From positions 4,774,001 through 4,838,000 of the forward strand of contig JAWZSP010000002.1 of the NCBI GenBank assembly GCA_034401135.1: a stretch of DNA of 64,000 bases, written 5' to 3'. This DNA comes from Volutella citrinella. Lineage: Eukaryota > Ascomycota > Sordariomycetes > Hypocreales > Nectriaceae. Position 1 is the stretch's first letter. Each line of letters begins with the position of its first letter. The notes beneath the pieces were generated by a model that saw only the letters and a list, made by a program, of their open reading frames with translations, searched no databases and had not been told where the DNA came from. The position numbers were made by a program, and so were the translations under genes. Shown piece by piece: positions 11,622 to 21,981 of the stretch.

Positions 11622-12578
11622 ATGGCTCCCATCACCAAAGTGGCCCTGTTTGGCGTATGTGGCTGTACCCGCTCTGCCCTCACCACACTGACCAGTCTTT
11701 AGAAAGGCCTCCTCGGCTCTGCCGTCCTTGACCAGCTCATCAAAGCCGGCTTCCAAGTCACTGTCGTCAGCCGCTCTCAGCAGGAAGCTCCTGCAGGGGC
11801 ATTCTCCGCCCAAGCCGACTACGACTCCATCGAGAGCCTCGTGTCTGTCCTCAAGGACCAGGATGCCGTCGTCAGCACCGTCACAACCGAGGCAGTCCTG
11901 GTCCAAAAGAAAATGATTGACGCCGCAATCGTCGCTGGCGTTCGGAGATTTGTGCCCAGTGACTATGGATCCGTCACCACGGACCCTAAGACTAGGGGCG
12001 AGCCCATGTTCGCGGGTTTCCATCAAATCGAGGACTATCTCAAGGAAAAGGCTGAGTCGGGGCAGATCGAGTACACCATGTTTGCCACAGGCCCGTTTCT
12101 CGACTTCGTACTTTCCAGTCCGCTCTTTATCGACTTCCCGAACAAGGCAGTGCAGTTTCATGGCAACGGCGACACCAAACTCAGCACTACCAGCACTGCA
12201 GGCGTCGGCAAGGCCATTGCTGGTGCCTTGAGCAAGGCCCACGAAACCAAGAATCGGCTCTTGCACATCCACGAGGCCGTGGTGACCCAGGCCACCCTGC
12301 TCCTGGTGGCCAAGAAAGCGTCCCCTCAGGACTCAAGCTGGACGGAAACCACCGTCGATCCTATCGAGGCTCTGGCACAAGCGAAAGCCAGAATTGCGGA
12401 GAACCCGACTGACCCCTTGGGTATTGTGGTATTGCTCAAGGCTATGATGCTCAGTGGTCTTTACAACACAGGGTACGTGAAGCCGGACAATGACCTTGTC
12501 GGCCTGTCGGCTCTGTCTGATGAGGAGCTGGAGGCGCGTTATGTTTCTGTTCTGGGTCAGAAGCCCAAGGGCCATTGA
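11622..12578 (+). CDS. NmrA/isoflavone-reductase-like NAD(P)-binding protein
   Basis: Two exons: 11622-11654 (MAPITKVALFG) and 11703-12578, about 302 residues. Splicing places the first strand next to KGLLGSAVLDQLIKAG, forming the beginning of a Rossmann fold. The glycine motif reads G-K-G-L-L-G rather than the classic G-x-x-G-x-x-G. Conserved family features follow: DQDAVVSTV, then a helix ending in AGVRRFVPSDYG, typical of the isoflavone reductase/phenylcoumaran benzylic ether reductase branch of atypical SDRs. These proteins reduce aromatic or secondary-metabolite substrates or, like NmrA, sense NAD(P). The usual catalytic Lys region (K-x-x-x-E) appears replaced by the FHQIEDYLKEKAE segment, so catalysis is unproven. 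Cytosolic. Confidence 0.85.
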
Positions 12579-12786
12579 TAGTTCACATTGCGTCGCGATG
12601 TATTTAGCTTCGAGATGCCTTTGGCATATTTCTATCTTGAGTTTCTTTTGCAATAACACTACCCGTTTCCGGCACGAATTTGTTGGAATTCGCAATTGAA
12701 TCACCTTAAACAAAAGAAGTGGCCGTCTGTTTAAAAGCGGCTGAATTCGTAGCCTATAGGTCACAAACTAGCGAAAGCTCTCATTG

Positions 12787-14961
12787 CTATGGTGAAAAAG
12801 AAAAGGTAAAGTTATAGGTCGCTGGTTTGACAACCTCTGGTACCAGGGGGCCAAATCCATCCGTGAGTTCCCAGTCAAGCTTGAGAAGGGATGTCAAAGT
12901 TTGAACAGTTGCCTCCTCAATAGGACCTAGCCTTCCCATGAGACTCTGCGCAAGACGCAGATGATCGTTTCGGTGCCATAGTAACTGACAGAGGTGCTGT
13001 GAACCAATTGTTAGCGACACAAGTTACTCTTGGTCTGGATTCTCACCTCTCGTAGTTCTGTGGACTGGCTGGAATGAGTTCTCGCCATTTCTACCGCCAG
13101 AGCCTTGAGCTTATGAGACCATTCAGAAACACGGCCAATATCACAATGATGCCTTTTCCAGAGGGACAGGACCATCTGCGATATGCCATGAATTGCTTGA
13201 AGGTTTGCCTCGGTGCTAGGACTAGCCGGGTTGTCGCAAACAGCACCCAAGAGAAGCAGGGCCGCGGCAATGGGATATACGAGCACGCGCCTAGAAGGAG
13301 TTAGTGAGAATACATCAAATTCACAGAGTCTTTCGTACCAAACAACAGTAAACTGATTGGTGGGAAGCTCGCTCAGTAAATGAATGATGGCTCGAGCCGG
13401 TCGACAACGGTCCTCGGCGTTTGCTATATCCATTGCAGTAGCAACCTTCATCTGCAGATCATAAAAGGCCATAATTGAGAAAACGTGTTCAACACATTTC
13501 CTTTTGGCTGCTTGTCCTTGATTTATTGCGTCCAATCTCAACAAGAAATTATGATGCCAATCATCCAGCTCGTCTTTGATCGTATTGGCTCGTTGCAGGA
13601 GCACGTGTTGAGGAGAACGCTTTGCTGTAGCTGATAGCACCTGGTTGTACAATTTGAATTGGATCTCTGTAAGTCTTTCTCGGTGACTGATGCTCGGATC
13701 AGATGTGCTGGGCCCAGCGACATGGCCCGGGAAAGACGGCAACAAGTCATCGGCAGTAATTGTTGGCGGGACTCCGATTTTGAGTGCCAAGTCCATATCG
13801 ACAGAAGCTAGAGTCCACATGGAACGGACACGGCGCATATCGTCTTGGGTCAGGTTGTCCGGGGAATTAGAACGCCCAGCCTCCACCATTTGTGACTTGC
13901 GCACCGCAAACGACGCCATGTGGGAGGCAATGTGCAAGTCCCCAGACCCTTGCATAACCATAGCCATAATCATCATTGCTTCGTATGACAGGGCACTTGT
14001 TCCCTGAAAGAGCAGCATTGGGATGACGGCCACGGCGCTCTTAAAGTATCCCCAACCCATCCCCGCCAACTGTCGGAACGAAGAGTTGAGTACCTTGAAT
14101 TGCAGCGTCATTGCCAACATGGCGTTCGAAATGGCGAGTCTGGCCGACTTCTCCACATCGTCATCCGTTGCCTGGGGCTCTATCAGCCGTTTGAGATAGT
14201 CCATCGTGAGCAGAGGATACATCTCGCTGATTTCTTCGACAACATCGCTGATTAGTAGCAAGATGTCTTGGCAGGCGAACTGTGGGCTGAACCGCGGGAT
14301 CGGGAACGGTTTGTCGCTGACTCCAGATTGCAGGAATACGGTTCCGAGAGCGGCGGATCGACTGAGGACGTTGGCTATTTGAAGGAGGGGAGCTGGTCGC
14401 TCCCCGATGGCTCGTTGCAGTATGTCTGATGCGCTTACACCATCTGGGTTTTGTTGCTGTGTCTCTGAAACCGAATGATCCAACCGTCCTCCAGGGGCAG
14501 CTGCTTGCCGGGAGGCTCGGGTCCTAGTTAATATGGTCCAAACACTCTGCCCTGTTTTCGTACTTACTTTCATCCCCTTGGTCAACATCCATTGGGCCCT
14601 GTCCTTCATTATTCGCCTTTTGGAATGCATCCTCCAATGTTCTAAGCCTTTGCTCCAAAGCTTGAGTGTGTTTTTTACTATTGTCACACATCAGACGTCG
14701 TCCAAGCCATATTTTGGGGATATTATCTTGCCTTTGTCCCTGGCCTCGAAACCTTCGTTCGCCATAGACGCAATCAGTACCCAGCTTTTCGCACCGCTCA
14801 CATATCGGAGTACTGCCGTCGCACTTTTTCTTGCGCTTTTGGCATTGTATACAGGCCTAGTCACGGGATTAGGGAGAGTCTGCATTCATAGGGGGCTCAC
14901 AAACAGAAGAAACTTTTGGTTGGGTCTGGGACGAAGTTGAGGCTTCACCGGTATTATCCAT
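12787..14961 (-). CDS. Zn2Cys6 (GAL4-type) transcription factor with fungal-specific TF domain
   Basis: Five exons fit one frame: 14961-14905, 14856-14568, 14515-13339, 13290-13047 and 12996-12787, about 658 residues. The second exon opens directly with the zinc cluster ACIQCQKRKKKCDG...CERCEKLGTDC (C-x2-C-x6-C-x6-C-x2-C-x6-C), followed by a basic linker and a short coiled-coil-like stretch (ALEQRLRTLEDAFQK). The long third exon carries the helical fungal-specific regulatory region. An intron inside it (donor GTACGA, acceptor CTTCTAG) joins FTVVW to RVLVYPIAA. The exon 2/3 acceptor (GAG at 14518-14516) is weaker and the only uncertain junction. A nuclear DNA-binding regulator; targets unknown. 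Its neighbour is an NmrA-type reductase, convergent at 12578/12787. Confidence 0.88.
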
Positions 14962-15165
14962 GGCCTTGAATACGCTACGTAAGACAAGAAATGAAAGGCA
15001 TCTAGTCGCGGGGCACGTTCGGAGACACCGCTCTTATGAATTACGCATTAGTCATCAGCAGCAACACCTTGCACGTGATGGCATCTCTGAAGGTTGCTGG
15101 CTTTGGCTGTGAGACATAAGAAGTATTCGCATGTACATGAGGGCTCTAACATCCCTCTCTAAAGT

Positions 15166-16848
15166 CTATGATGCGCCATTGTCATACAGCGGTACCATCT
15201 CTGTATCATTTCTCCCCATGTGCCCCAAAGACGCATCTCTACTCTTCTCATTCCCCTGGAGTCGCAGCGTGCCCAGGCCCGGCGGCGCAACCTGATGACC
15301 CGTAGCCAGAGTTTGCGCTCCTTCACTCAGTTTCACAACTCCGCTAGAAGCGAAATAGACGTGTTGTGCTGCCCATGAAGTCAGCGCCGTGGGCCCGATC
15401 CACATGCGCACCGCCGCAGTGACAACAGACAAGACGCCCACTAGGATGTAGAAGAAGGCAGCTAGGAGATAGCATCCAGTAGCGCCGCTCTCGGTAGGAC
15501 CGGTATAGTATGGATATTTCAGAGAAGGGTGGAACCGAGAGCGATACGAGAGTGCCTCGTCCTCTGATCCGAATGGCTGTTCTCCTTGTGACATTGACCG
15601 AATCTGAAAGGCCGCCACAGCCATTCGGGCTCGGACGATGACGCTGACACCTTGCATCGGGTCCATGTCATCTTCGGCAGTCATTGCGGCAATCCAGTCA
15701 TGGCTTCTTAGTTCCTTGCCAATGGACAGCACAGATCCCGTCGTGTTCACGGGCGTGTCCTGGACCGAGAGTATCTGGAAGGGCGGCTCCTTGTTTGGCT
15801 CGTCGTTGATAAACATGCAGTTGGCAACTTTTGTGCTCTCGGTCGATCTCCTGACCTCGACGACTGCCTGGTGGATGGTGTACGAGAGCCGTCGGAGCAC
15901 GCGCACCTTGCTGCTCTTGGGGTCGTTTCCGTAGTCCTCCTTGACGGATCCGCGCGGCGCCCACTGGACCTTGATGCCGGACGCTGAGACTAGGTACTCG
16001 ACCATGGCAAATCCGGTCCGGCCCAGCCAGTTTCCTGAAACGCTGTCGATTCGCCCCCAGTCGCCGGACATCATGTCGGCCTGGTCCATGGTGAAGTTGC
16101 CCTCCTCTTCGGTCAAGTTCGCGACCAGGCCAATCTCGCGCGAGGTGACTGTCCCCGATCCCCTGGGGAAGTTGTCGTTGCCCTTGTTGCCACAATACCC
16201 CTGCTGAAACATGACGATACTCGACGGCGGCTCTGTTGCATTCTTGCTCTGGTGGGTGTAGCACAGGTTGTGCGGGCTTGAGGGATAATCGGTGAGCCAC
16301 GCACTGAAAGCGCCATGAGACAACGCCGGGATCGCCGGGGGCTGAGTGTAGTACGAGTAGCGCTCCAGGTTGAACTCGCGATAGCCCTCGTGCGCAACGA
16401 TGCCAAACTTGTAGCCCACGGAGCCAGCAATAGTCAAGAGCGCCAGGAAGTACTTGATGGTAGTGAAGAGCGGGAACCCTCGCATGCCGTACGCGACGGG
16501 GGAGCGGGCCAGCGTGTTGAGGTAGCGCGCATAGTCGAGCCCGGACGCCTTGGCCGCCTGGCGACTGGACCAGTAGTCAAAGATGTGGTGGTACGTCTCG
16601 CGGATGCCGTGGGTGATGAGCCCGAAGCCGATGCCGAGGATTGCCGTCCACGCCTGGACGCTGAGGAGTGCGCCAACTTTGAAGGGGGCGAAGTAGACGC
16701 CGCTGTTTTCGAAAAAGGGTCGCTCCTTGAGGTCGAGGAGTGGCATGGCGTTTGCGCCGACGAAGATGAGGATGATGCCGCCCGCGACGAGGGTGAAGAT
16801 AGAGAGTGGTCCGACGTGGACGAGTCGCTGATAGGCGTTGAACGCCAT
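15166..16848 (-). CDS. Fungal multi-pass membrane protein with large extracytoplasmic domain
   Basis: Intronless, 560 residues; family not recognised with certainty. Hydrophobic segments are seen near residues 14-33 (SIFTLVAGGIILIFVG), 60-80, 130-150 and about 470-495 (CYLLAAFFYILVGVLSVVTAAVRMW). Between the third and last segments lie roughly 300 polar residues containing cysteines and N-glycosylation sequons (NAT, NLT, NFT, NTT), suggesting an exported loop. This layout resembles the DUF3176 protein encoded at 19612-21981, although the sequences are not obviously alike. Both flank an S33 peptidase gene on the same strand. Function unknown. Confidence 0.78.
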   Translation of the reverse strand: MAFNAYQRLVHVGPLSIFTLVAGGIILIFVGANAMPLLDLKERPFFENSGVYFAPFKVGALLSVQAWTAILGIGFGLITHGIRETYHHIFDYWSSRQAAKASGLDYARYLNTLARSPVAYGMRGFPLFTTIKYFLALLTIAGSVGYKFGIVAHEGYREFNLERYSYYTQPPAIPALSHGAFSAWLTDYPSSPHNLCYTHQSKNATEPPSSIVMFQQGYCGNKGNDNFPRGSGTVTSREIGLVANLTEEEGNFTMDQADMMSGDWGRIDSVSGNWLGRTGFAMVEYLVSASGIKVQWAPRGSVKEDYGNDPKSSKVRVLRRLSYTIHQAVVEVRRSTESTKVANCMFINDEPNKEPPFQILSVQDTPVNTTGSVLSIGKELRSHDWIAAMTAEDDMDPMQGVSVIVRARMAVAAFQIRSMSQGEQPFGSEDEALSYRSRFHPSLKYPYYTGPTESGATGCYLLAAFFYILVGVLSVVTAAVRMWIGPTALTSWAAQHVYFASSGVVKLSEGAQTLATGHQVAPPGLGTLRLQGNEKSRDASLGHMGRNDTEMVPLYDNGAS

Positions 16849-17530
16849 GGCGGATGGAGAGACGAGTGTTGCTGGTCCAGTGGCGCAGGTGTTGGCGATG
16901 ATGGCTCCTGAGCTCCGGCTGGCTGGATGATGCAGCGGATGGGCCGCAACAGAAGTCTGAAGATTAGCCTATCTGTGGAAAATTGGGTACATCCCAGACA
17001 TTCGTATGTCTGGGAGAGGTTTGCACAGCACAGCAGAGCAGATTCCCTGGTGTCGTCATAAAAACCGCGCTCTGCCCGGCAAAGCTGACAGCATAATCAC
17101 CAAGGCAGAATTCGAGACACGAAAAGCTCAGCCACGCGATCGACTACTAATAACAGGCTGTGCCATCCTTGCTATTTATAGGGTCATGGGTCCGAACGAT
17201 CCAATCAGAACACGTTCTCGCTGAGGTCCGTGGTTTCGCTTAGACTATCATTACCCTACATCCCACATGTGGGTGCGATAGGCTCTGGAAAGTAATAAGA
17301 AAGTCAGAATATATTCTGTATTTGACTTTCAGCTCTTTACGAATATTGGCGCATGTAGAACAGAAAATATAGTAAGTAACAGTACGATGAGAAGGTCGAC
17401 TAAGAAACCATCTCGGTTCAGATACAAGTCAATGAGATGACACAATTACAAGAACCACAGATGTAAAGAAAAAGACCACGTCATCGTAGTAAGATAGCTC
17501 GTGTGAAGCAACTAATTTAATTTCATTCAA
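16849..17530. other. Intergenic region, 682 bases
   Basis: Upstream of the 560-residue membrane protein and downstream of the peptidase gene. Bases 17240-17530 are AT-rich, consistent with a 3' untranslated region and terminator for the minus-strand peptidase. No gene seen. Confidence 0.45.
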
Positions 17531-19303
17531 CTAGAGCTGAACACCAGGCCACGTCCTAGCAAGATCTGCCTGCGCCGCAAAAGCCCTCTCATCATCATCC
17601 TCTGTAGAAGCTGCAAGACGCACCTTATCACGATCCTTGATGCTAGGAAAATATGGCAAGTCCACCTCACACGTGCGATGCCCCCCAGGCAGCCTCCCCT
17701 CGCACAAATACTCCCTAAATCTACGAACCACACAGCGCGACGGTTCCGCAAGGCTACTATGCCCATAGCCCCTGATCTCGACAACGCGGCTACCCTCAAA
17801 CGCTGAGTTCGCCACCTTTGCTGACCGCAGCGGCGTGACGGGGTCGTACGTGGTGCTGAGGATGAGGATCGGGTGCGCCGTCCTGACGACCGACTGCCCA
17901 TAAGCTCCCAGAGAGAAGTTGTGCGTCCTGGGGAGCCGCCACTGCTGCTTGGCAAAGTACATGGCGTTCATGGCCGTGCCGACGACGCTCATGTTCCAGG
18001 ACGGGCTGAGGACGCGCCGCATCTCCTCCGGGCCCTGGACCCAGTGGGCCGGTCCGGACAACCCATCGTTGGCCATGACGAAGTTGAAGGCCGTCCGGTC
18101 GGGTTGCGCGTAGTCGTGATGCAGGAGCATTCCCGTCCCGTTTCCCTCAAGCAGCTGGGCCACGTCGTCTGCAAACTCGGGCCAGGAGCTAGGCCGGTAG
18201 AGCGCCCCGAAGGCCGCCGTGTTGAGCAGCATTTCGGCTGTGATGAGGCCGTATTGCGTGTCGTTGATGTAGACGCCCATCGGCCGGGCTCTGAGCTTGT
18301 CGGCGAGTTCGAGGATCTTGGTGCTCAGTTTTCCGGCGTCTTGTGCTGCCCCAGCGAGGGAGCAGTTCTTCGGGCCGGCTTTGACGCATTCGTCGAGGAA
18401 GCCGTCGAATATGGCCTGGCTATCGGACAGTGAATCGGTGTATGTAAGCTCCGAATACCACTGGAAGACATCGACAACGCCATCGATGATGATTCGTCTG
18501 CTCCGCTCCGGATACAGAGCGGCATACGTCTGGCCGATGACTGTGCCGTAGCTGACGCCGTAGTAGTACATTTCGTCTTGTCCCAGCGCATCAAGGATGC
18601 TATTCATGTCTGCGGCCGTCTGCGGCGTGTTGATGTAGCCCCCGTGCTCGCCCATGGCGTCGGCACACGCCTGGACATAGTTTGAAGTCCAGGCATCAAT
18701 CTCGCCCAAGTCCGCCGCCCTTGCTCCTTGATGGATTTGGGCATACGGATGGCGCATCTTTTGCTGCGCGGCGTCATCTGCGGGATAGTACACAGCCGTG
18801 GGAGTCGAGCCGTTGATGCCGCGCGGGTCGAAGGAGACGAGGTGGAATCCCTCTCCGATCAGGCCGTGGAGTTTGCTGCCATAGTCGTACACTACGCCGA
18901 CGCCCGAGCCCCCCGGACCGCCGGGGTTGAACAAGACGTTCTTGGTGGCATTCCGACCGCGCAGACGAATCAGAGGGATTGTAAAGGTCCGGTCGCCCGA
19001 GTTGGCGTTATTGAATTGGTCCATGGGCACTGTCACGTTGGTACATTCGAGCGGGCGGCCGTCGACGTACCCGCAGGCGCGCCAAGTGGCCTTTTCGCCT
19101 GGATACGTGAAGCGGTCACGGTCATGTTGGCGAAATCGGCGGTGTGGAGTGATATGAGTAGCAGACAGTCGCCCAGAGACCTGGAGGAGTGCGACGACGC
19201 AGACTACGGCCAGCGCGAGCGTCCTCCAAGGCCACGGAGCGCTTCTCGTCGGTGACTGTGAGCCCACGGGCCAGGCACGATGCGATTTGTCCATAACAGT
19301 CAT
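17531..19303 (-). CDS. S33-family alpha/beta-hydrolase serine peptidase (tripeptidyl aminopeptidase-like)
   Basis: Intronless, 590 residues. The N-terminus has a single hydrophobic segment (about residues 28-43, TLALAVVCVVALLQV) preceded by basic residues, so it is a signal anchor or signal peptide. The alpha/beta-hydrolase fold is shown by an oxyanion segment FNPGGPGGSG (125-134), the nucleophile elbow GVSYGT with Ser251, then an Asp at about 487 (STTYDPVTP) and His at about 515 (GYGHSS), followed by the TAP-like C-terminal domain. Family members release N-terminal tripeptides or hydrolyse esters. Several N-x-S/T sequons agree with secretion. The likely role is extracellular or vacuolar peptide breakdown. 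The alternative start at 19294 would remove only three residues. Confidence 0.9.
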   Translation of the reverse strand: MTVMDKSHRAWPVGSQSPTRSAPWPWRTLALAVVCVVALLQVSGRLSATHITPHRRFRQHDRDRFTYPGEKATWRACGYVDGRPLECTNVTVPMDQFNNANSGDRTFTIPLIRLRGRNATKNVLFNPGGPGGSGVGVVYDYGSKLHGLIGEGFHLVSFDPRGINGSTPTAVYYPADDAAQQKMRHPYAQIHQGARAADLGEIDAWTSNYVQACADAMGEHGGYINTPQTAADMNSILDALGQDEMYYYGVSYGTVIGQTYAALYPERSRRIIIDGVVDVFQWYSELTYTDSLSDSQAIFDGFLDECVKAGPKNCSLAGAAQDAGKLSTKILELADKLRARPMGVYINDTQYGLITAEMLLNTAAFGALYRPSSWPEFADDVAQLLEGNGTGMLLHHDYAQPDRTAFNFVMANDGLSGPAHWVQGPEEMRRVLSPSWNMSVVGTAMNAMYFAKQQWRLPRTHNFSLGAYGQSVVRTAHPILILSTTYDPVTPLRSAKVANSAFEGSRVVEIRGYGHSSLAEPSRCVVRRFREYLCEGRLPGGHRTCEVDLPYFPSIKDRDKVRLAASTEDDDERAFAAQADLARTWPGVQL

Positions 19304-19611
19304 GCAAGGGGACCGAGATGGTTGTGTAACAACCTAGGTTTTCGCGCACAGCCGACGTCTGAGGAGAGTGAGACACCTTTCCCTGCGCGGACGTGCCGTG
19401 CCGTGCCCGTTTGTTATGTCAGCGGTCAGCCAGTGAGAAAAGGGCCCTGCTGGACTTGTGGATAAATGCCAATATCATTACTCGTATGAAGGTATATCCG
19501 ACACGTAGTGTCGGTGGCTATTTGAATAGGTATATGATCCAGATCCCAAAGGCAAAACTCCGTCTGCTAATGCAACAACGCAACAGTATCAAATCCAACG
19601 TACCCGCAGCC
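19304..19611. other. Intergenic region, 308 bases
   Basis: Promoter side of the peptidase gene and 3' side of the DUF3176 gene. No gene, repeat or RNA feature that I can support. Confidence 0.45.
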
Positions 19612-21981
19612 CTACAGCTTCTGCACCTTCACCTCCAACCCGTCTGCTGCTTTCTGCAGGTCCCTCAAGCTCCTCGTCTCCAGGCCGGAAACGTGGTCTT
19701 TCAGCAGCAGCGGCAACAGCGAGCTCTTCCACACCACATTGACGTTACCCTGGGCGAGATCCCGCGCAATGACCCAGGCGAGAAGCACGGTGCAAAAGAC
19801 TAGCAAGGCCGCCGGCAGCGTAACCCACGCCCACACCACGCGAAGACAGGTCCGGTTCTCCGAGGCTCGGCCCACTACCTTTTGTGCGGGGGCATTGTAC
19901 GCCGTCACGCCGACGCGACGCATCTCGGTGGTGACACGCAGTGTCATGGAGTCGAAGTTTTCCCTAATCGTTTCCAAGCTCGTAGCCCGGCTCCGCAGCA
20001 GAGCCGCAGCGGGCAGCGCGTCCGTGTCGGACTTGGTGATGCACTTGGGCGTCTCGCTCATATAGCCCTTCATGGTGCAGTTGCCGGGGATAGTCTTGGA
20101 CATCTCCTCACCAAAGGCCTCGACGAAGAAGCCTGGGAGGAAGGCGACGCACTCCCGCGGCGCAACGACGTCGATGGGGGTCGACATGGCGTCGGAGCCG
20201 TTGTACGCCAGGTCCTTGGAGTGCACCTTGACGAGCTCCTTGGCGTCGGTCGGCAAGCCTGTGTCCACCGACGATATGTTTGCGGATGTGTACAGTGTGT
20301 TGTTGACCATGCAGGGCGTCTGGATCGACCCCCAGTTCGGCACGGGATTGGCTTTGCCAGAAGGGAATTGCTGGCGGAGGGGCGTGATCCGGACAATCTT
20401 CTCGGAGAGGGCGCCGTTGTGGACCTCGCCCGCGTAGTGTCTCATGCAGGGGTACAGCGCGCAGGCGGCGGCAACGTAGTCTGTCGGCGAGCCGTCCCAC
20501 GCAACTGCTGGCTCCTCGCCCGGTGCTGCAGTCAGCGGACAAGAGAAGTTGCCATTGGGCAGCTTGTCGCAGCGGTCTTGTGACAGGGCAATGATGGACA
20601 GGTTGGCTATGGCCGAGCTGGCAATCTCGAGGAACTCGTCCGACAACACTTGGCTTGCCCATGTGAAGTTGGTCACCACGACCGAGTCGAGATACTTGCC
20701 CTTCATCCCCTCAGCGACGCCTGGACTGACATAGTGCCCATCAAGCATATCCGGCCCCTGCACCCGCGCCCCTGGCATGCCCAGAGCCATCTCTTTAAGC
20801 CGGATGTCGTTGGTGTAGTTGTTGGGGAGCCTCGCAACCAGCTCTGACGTGTCTTCGCAGCGGCTGCACATTCCAACGCTTGAGTGCGAGATTCTCGCTT
20901 CTGCGGGCTGTCCTGGGTAGTCTGGGTTGGTGGCAAAGGTGCAGTTGCCTGACGGGCAGTCGAAGAGGGCAGCAAAGTCGGATGAGGTGGAGGGATTGGT
21001 CAGGGAGTCCAAAATGGCCGACTTCATGCCAACGTTGAGCATGGAATAGACGGATCGCATCTGGGTGCTGAGGAGAGTGGCGTTGACGCGGTTCGAAGCA
21101 AGGATCGTGGCTGGTTGCTGGGGCGCGAACTGCAGGCAGTAGTAAGTCTGCATCATTTGTTGCATAAACGGCCCAATAGCCAGGGACAATACGGCCACAA
21201 TTATGGCGATGACACTGAGCGGCTGGTGCAGAAACACCTTGGGCAGCAAGAGGACCGACCCCCAAGCACCGCGGGAAGCATCGTCGAACCGTTGGATGTC
21301 GCGCAATGGCCGAAAACCTCTCGATACCCAGTCCCACTTGAGCTGGGACAGTACCTCGAATGCGATGAAAGCCAGGATGGCACGGAAGACAGTGGCAATG
21401 AGGGCGATGAGGGCGTTAAGCGTGATGCCGCCGATGGCGTTGTTGTTCCAGTTGGGCAGCTCCTTGTCGCTATACGAGTTGAGAATGGCGCAGATGGCGG
21501 CTAACAGGCCTGCAGCCACTACCATGAGGGTGATTTCAAGGCTCCATACCCTCAGGTATCCCACAGCGCTCTTGTCTTGTGGCGGGGACTCCTCAATGCC
21601 CTTCTTTGCTCCGGCGGGAGGAGTTGGGGGTTGGGTGTCTCGAATCAGAAGGCCGGCTTCGGTGGGCGACAAGTCCTTGCTGTGGTCTCGGTGTGTTGTT
21701 TCCGTTTCGTGGCCACCATGGTCGTCGTGGTCAGCAGAGACATCGCTTGGTCTTGGTGGGTGGTCTCTGCGTGTCGTGTCCGTCTCGTGGCCGCTATCGT
21801 CATGCTCGGAGGAAACATCACTTGGTCTTGGTCTTGGTTGGTAATCTCGGCGTGTCGCATCCGTCTCGTGACCGCTGTTGCCATTGCGCTCGACATGATA
21901 ACCGTAGGGTCTAGTGGACGCCGAGGTGACCGCTTGATGGAAGAACTGTGACGACGGCGACGAATGACTGAATGACACCAT
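19612..21981 (-). CDS. DUF3176-family fungal membrane protein with N-terminal tandem repeat
   Basis: Intronless, 789 residues. The DUF3176 region starts near residue 145 with a membrane segment (WSLEITLMVVAAGLLAAIC), followed by NWNNNAIGGITLNALIALIAT, then FEVLSQLKWDWV and the RPLRDIQRFDDASRGAWGS motif typical of the family, and another helix (VIAIIVAVLSLAIGPF). A long extracytoplasmic domain with paired cysteines (DCPSGNCTF, CSRC) and several N-glycosylation sites follows, with a last transmembrane helix near residue 740 (WVTLPAALLVFCTVLLAWVI). The N-terminal 130 residues are hydrophilic and contain a degenerate 26-27-residue repeat, described separately. Function of the family is unknown. 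Located at the plasma membrane by inference. Confidence 0.9.
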   Translation of the reverse strand: MVSFSHSSPSSQFFHQAVTSASTRPYGYHVERNGNSGHETDATRRDYQPRPRPSDVSSEHDDSGHETDTTRRDHPPRPSDVSADHDDHGGHETETTHRDHSKDLSPTEAGLLIRDTQPPTPPAGAKKGIEESPPQDKSAVGYLRVWSLEITLMVVAAGLLAAICAILNSYSDKELPNWNNNAIGGITLNALIALIATVFRAILAFIAFEVLSQLKWDWVSRGFRPLRDIQRFDDASRGAWGSVLLLPKVFLHQPLSVIAIIVAVLSLAIGPFMQQMMQTYYCLQFAPQQPATILASNRVNATLLSTQMRSVYSMLNVGMKSAILDSLTNPSTSSDFAALFDCPSGNCTFATNPDYPGQPAEARISHSSVGMCSRCEDTSELVARLPNNYTNDIRLKEMALGMPGARVQGPDMLDGHYVSPGVAEGMKGKYLDSVVVTNFTWASQVLSDEFLEIASSAIANLSIIALSQDRCDKLPNGNFSCPLTAAPGEEPAVAWDGSPTDYVAAACALYPCMRHYAGEVHNGALSEKIVRITPLRQQFPSGKANPVPNWGSIQTPCMVNNTLYTSANISSVDTGLPTDAKELVKVHSKDLAYNGSDAMSTPIDVVAPRECVAFLPGFFVEAFGEEMSKTIPGNCTMKGYMSETPKCITKSDTDALPAAALLRSRATSLETIRENFDSMTLRVTTEMRRVGVTAYNAPAQKVVGRASENRTCLRVVWAWVTLPAALLVFCTVLLAWVIARDLAQGNVNVVWKSSLLPLLLKDHVSGLETRSLRDLQKAADGLEVKVQKL
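21682..21873 (-). repeat. In-frame tandem repeat in the DUF3176 protein tail
   Basis: Residues about 37-100 consist of two and a half copies of a 26-27-residue unit: GHETD-x-TRRD...PRPSDVS-x-x-HDD, again GHETDTTRRD...PRPSDVS-x-D-HDD, then a partial GHETETTHRD. The DNA copies are also clearly similar. The repeat lies in the hydrophilic N-terminal tail, before the first membrane helix. Copy number is a natural candidate for strain variation. Confidence 0.85.
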
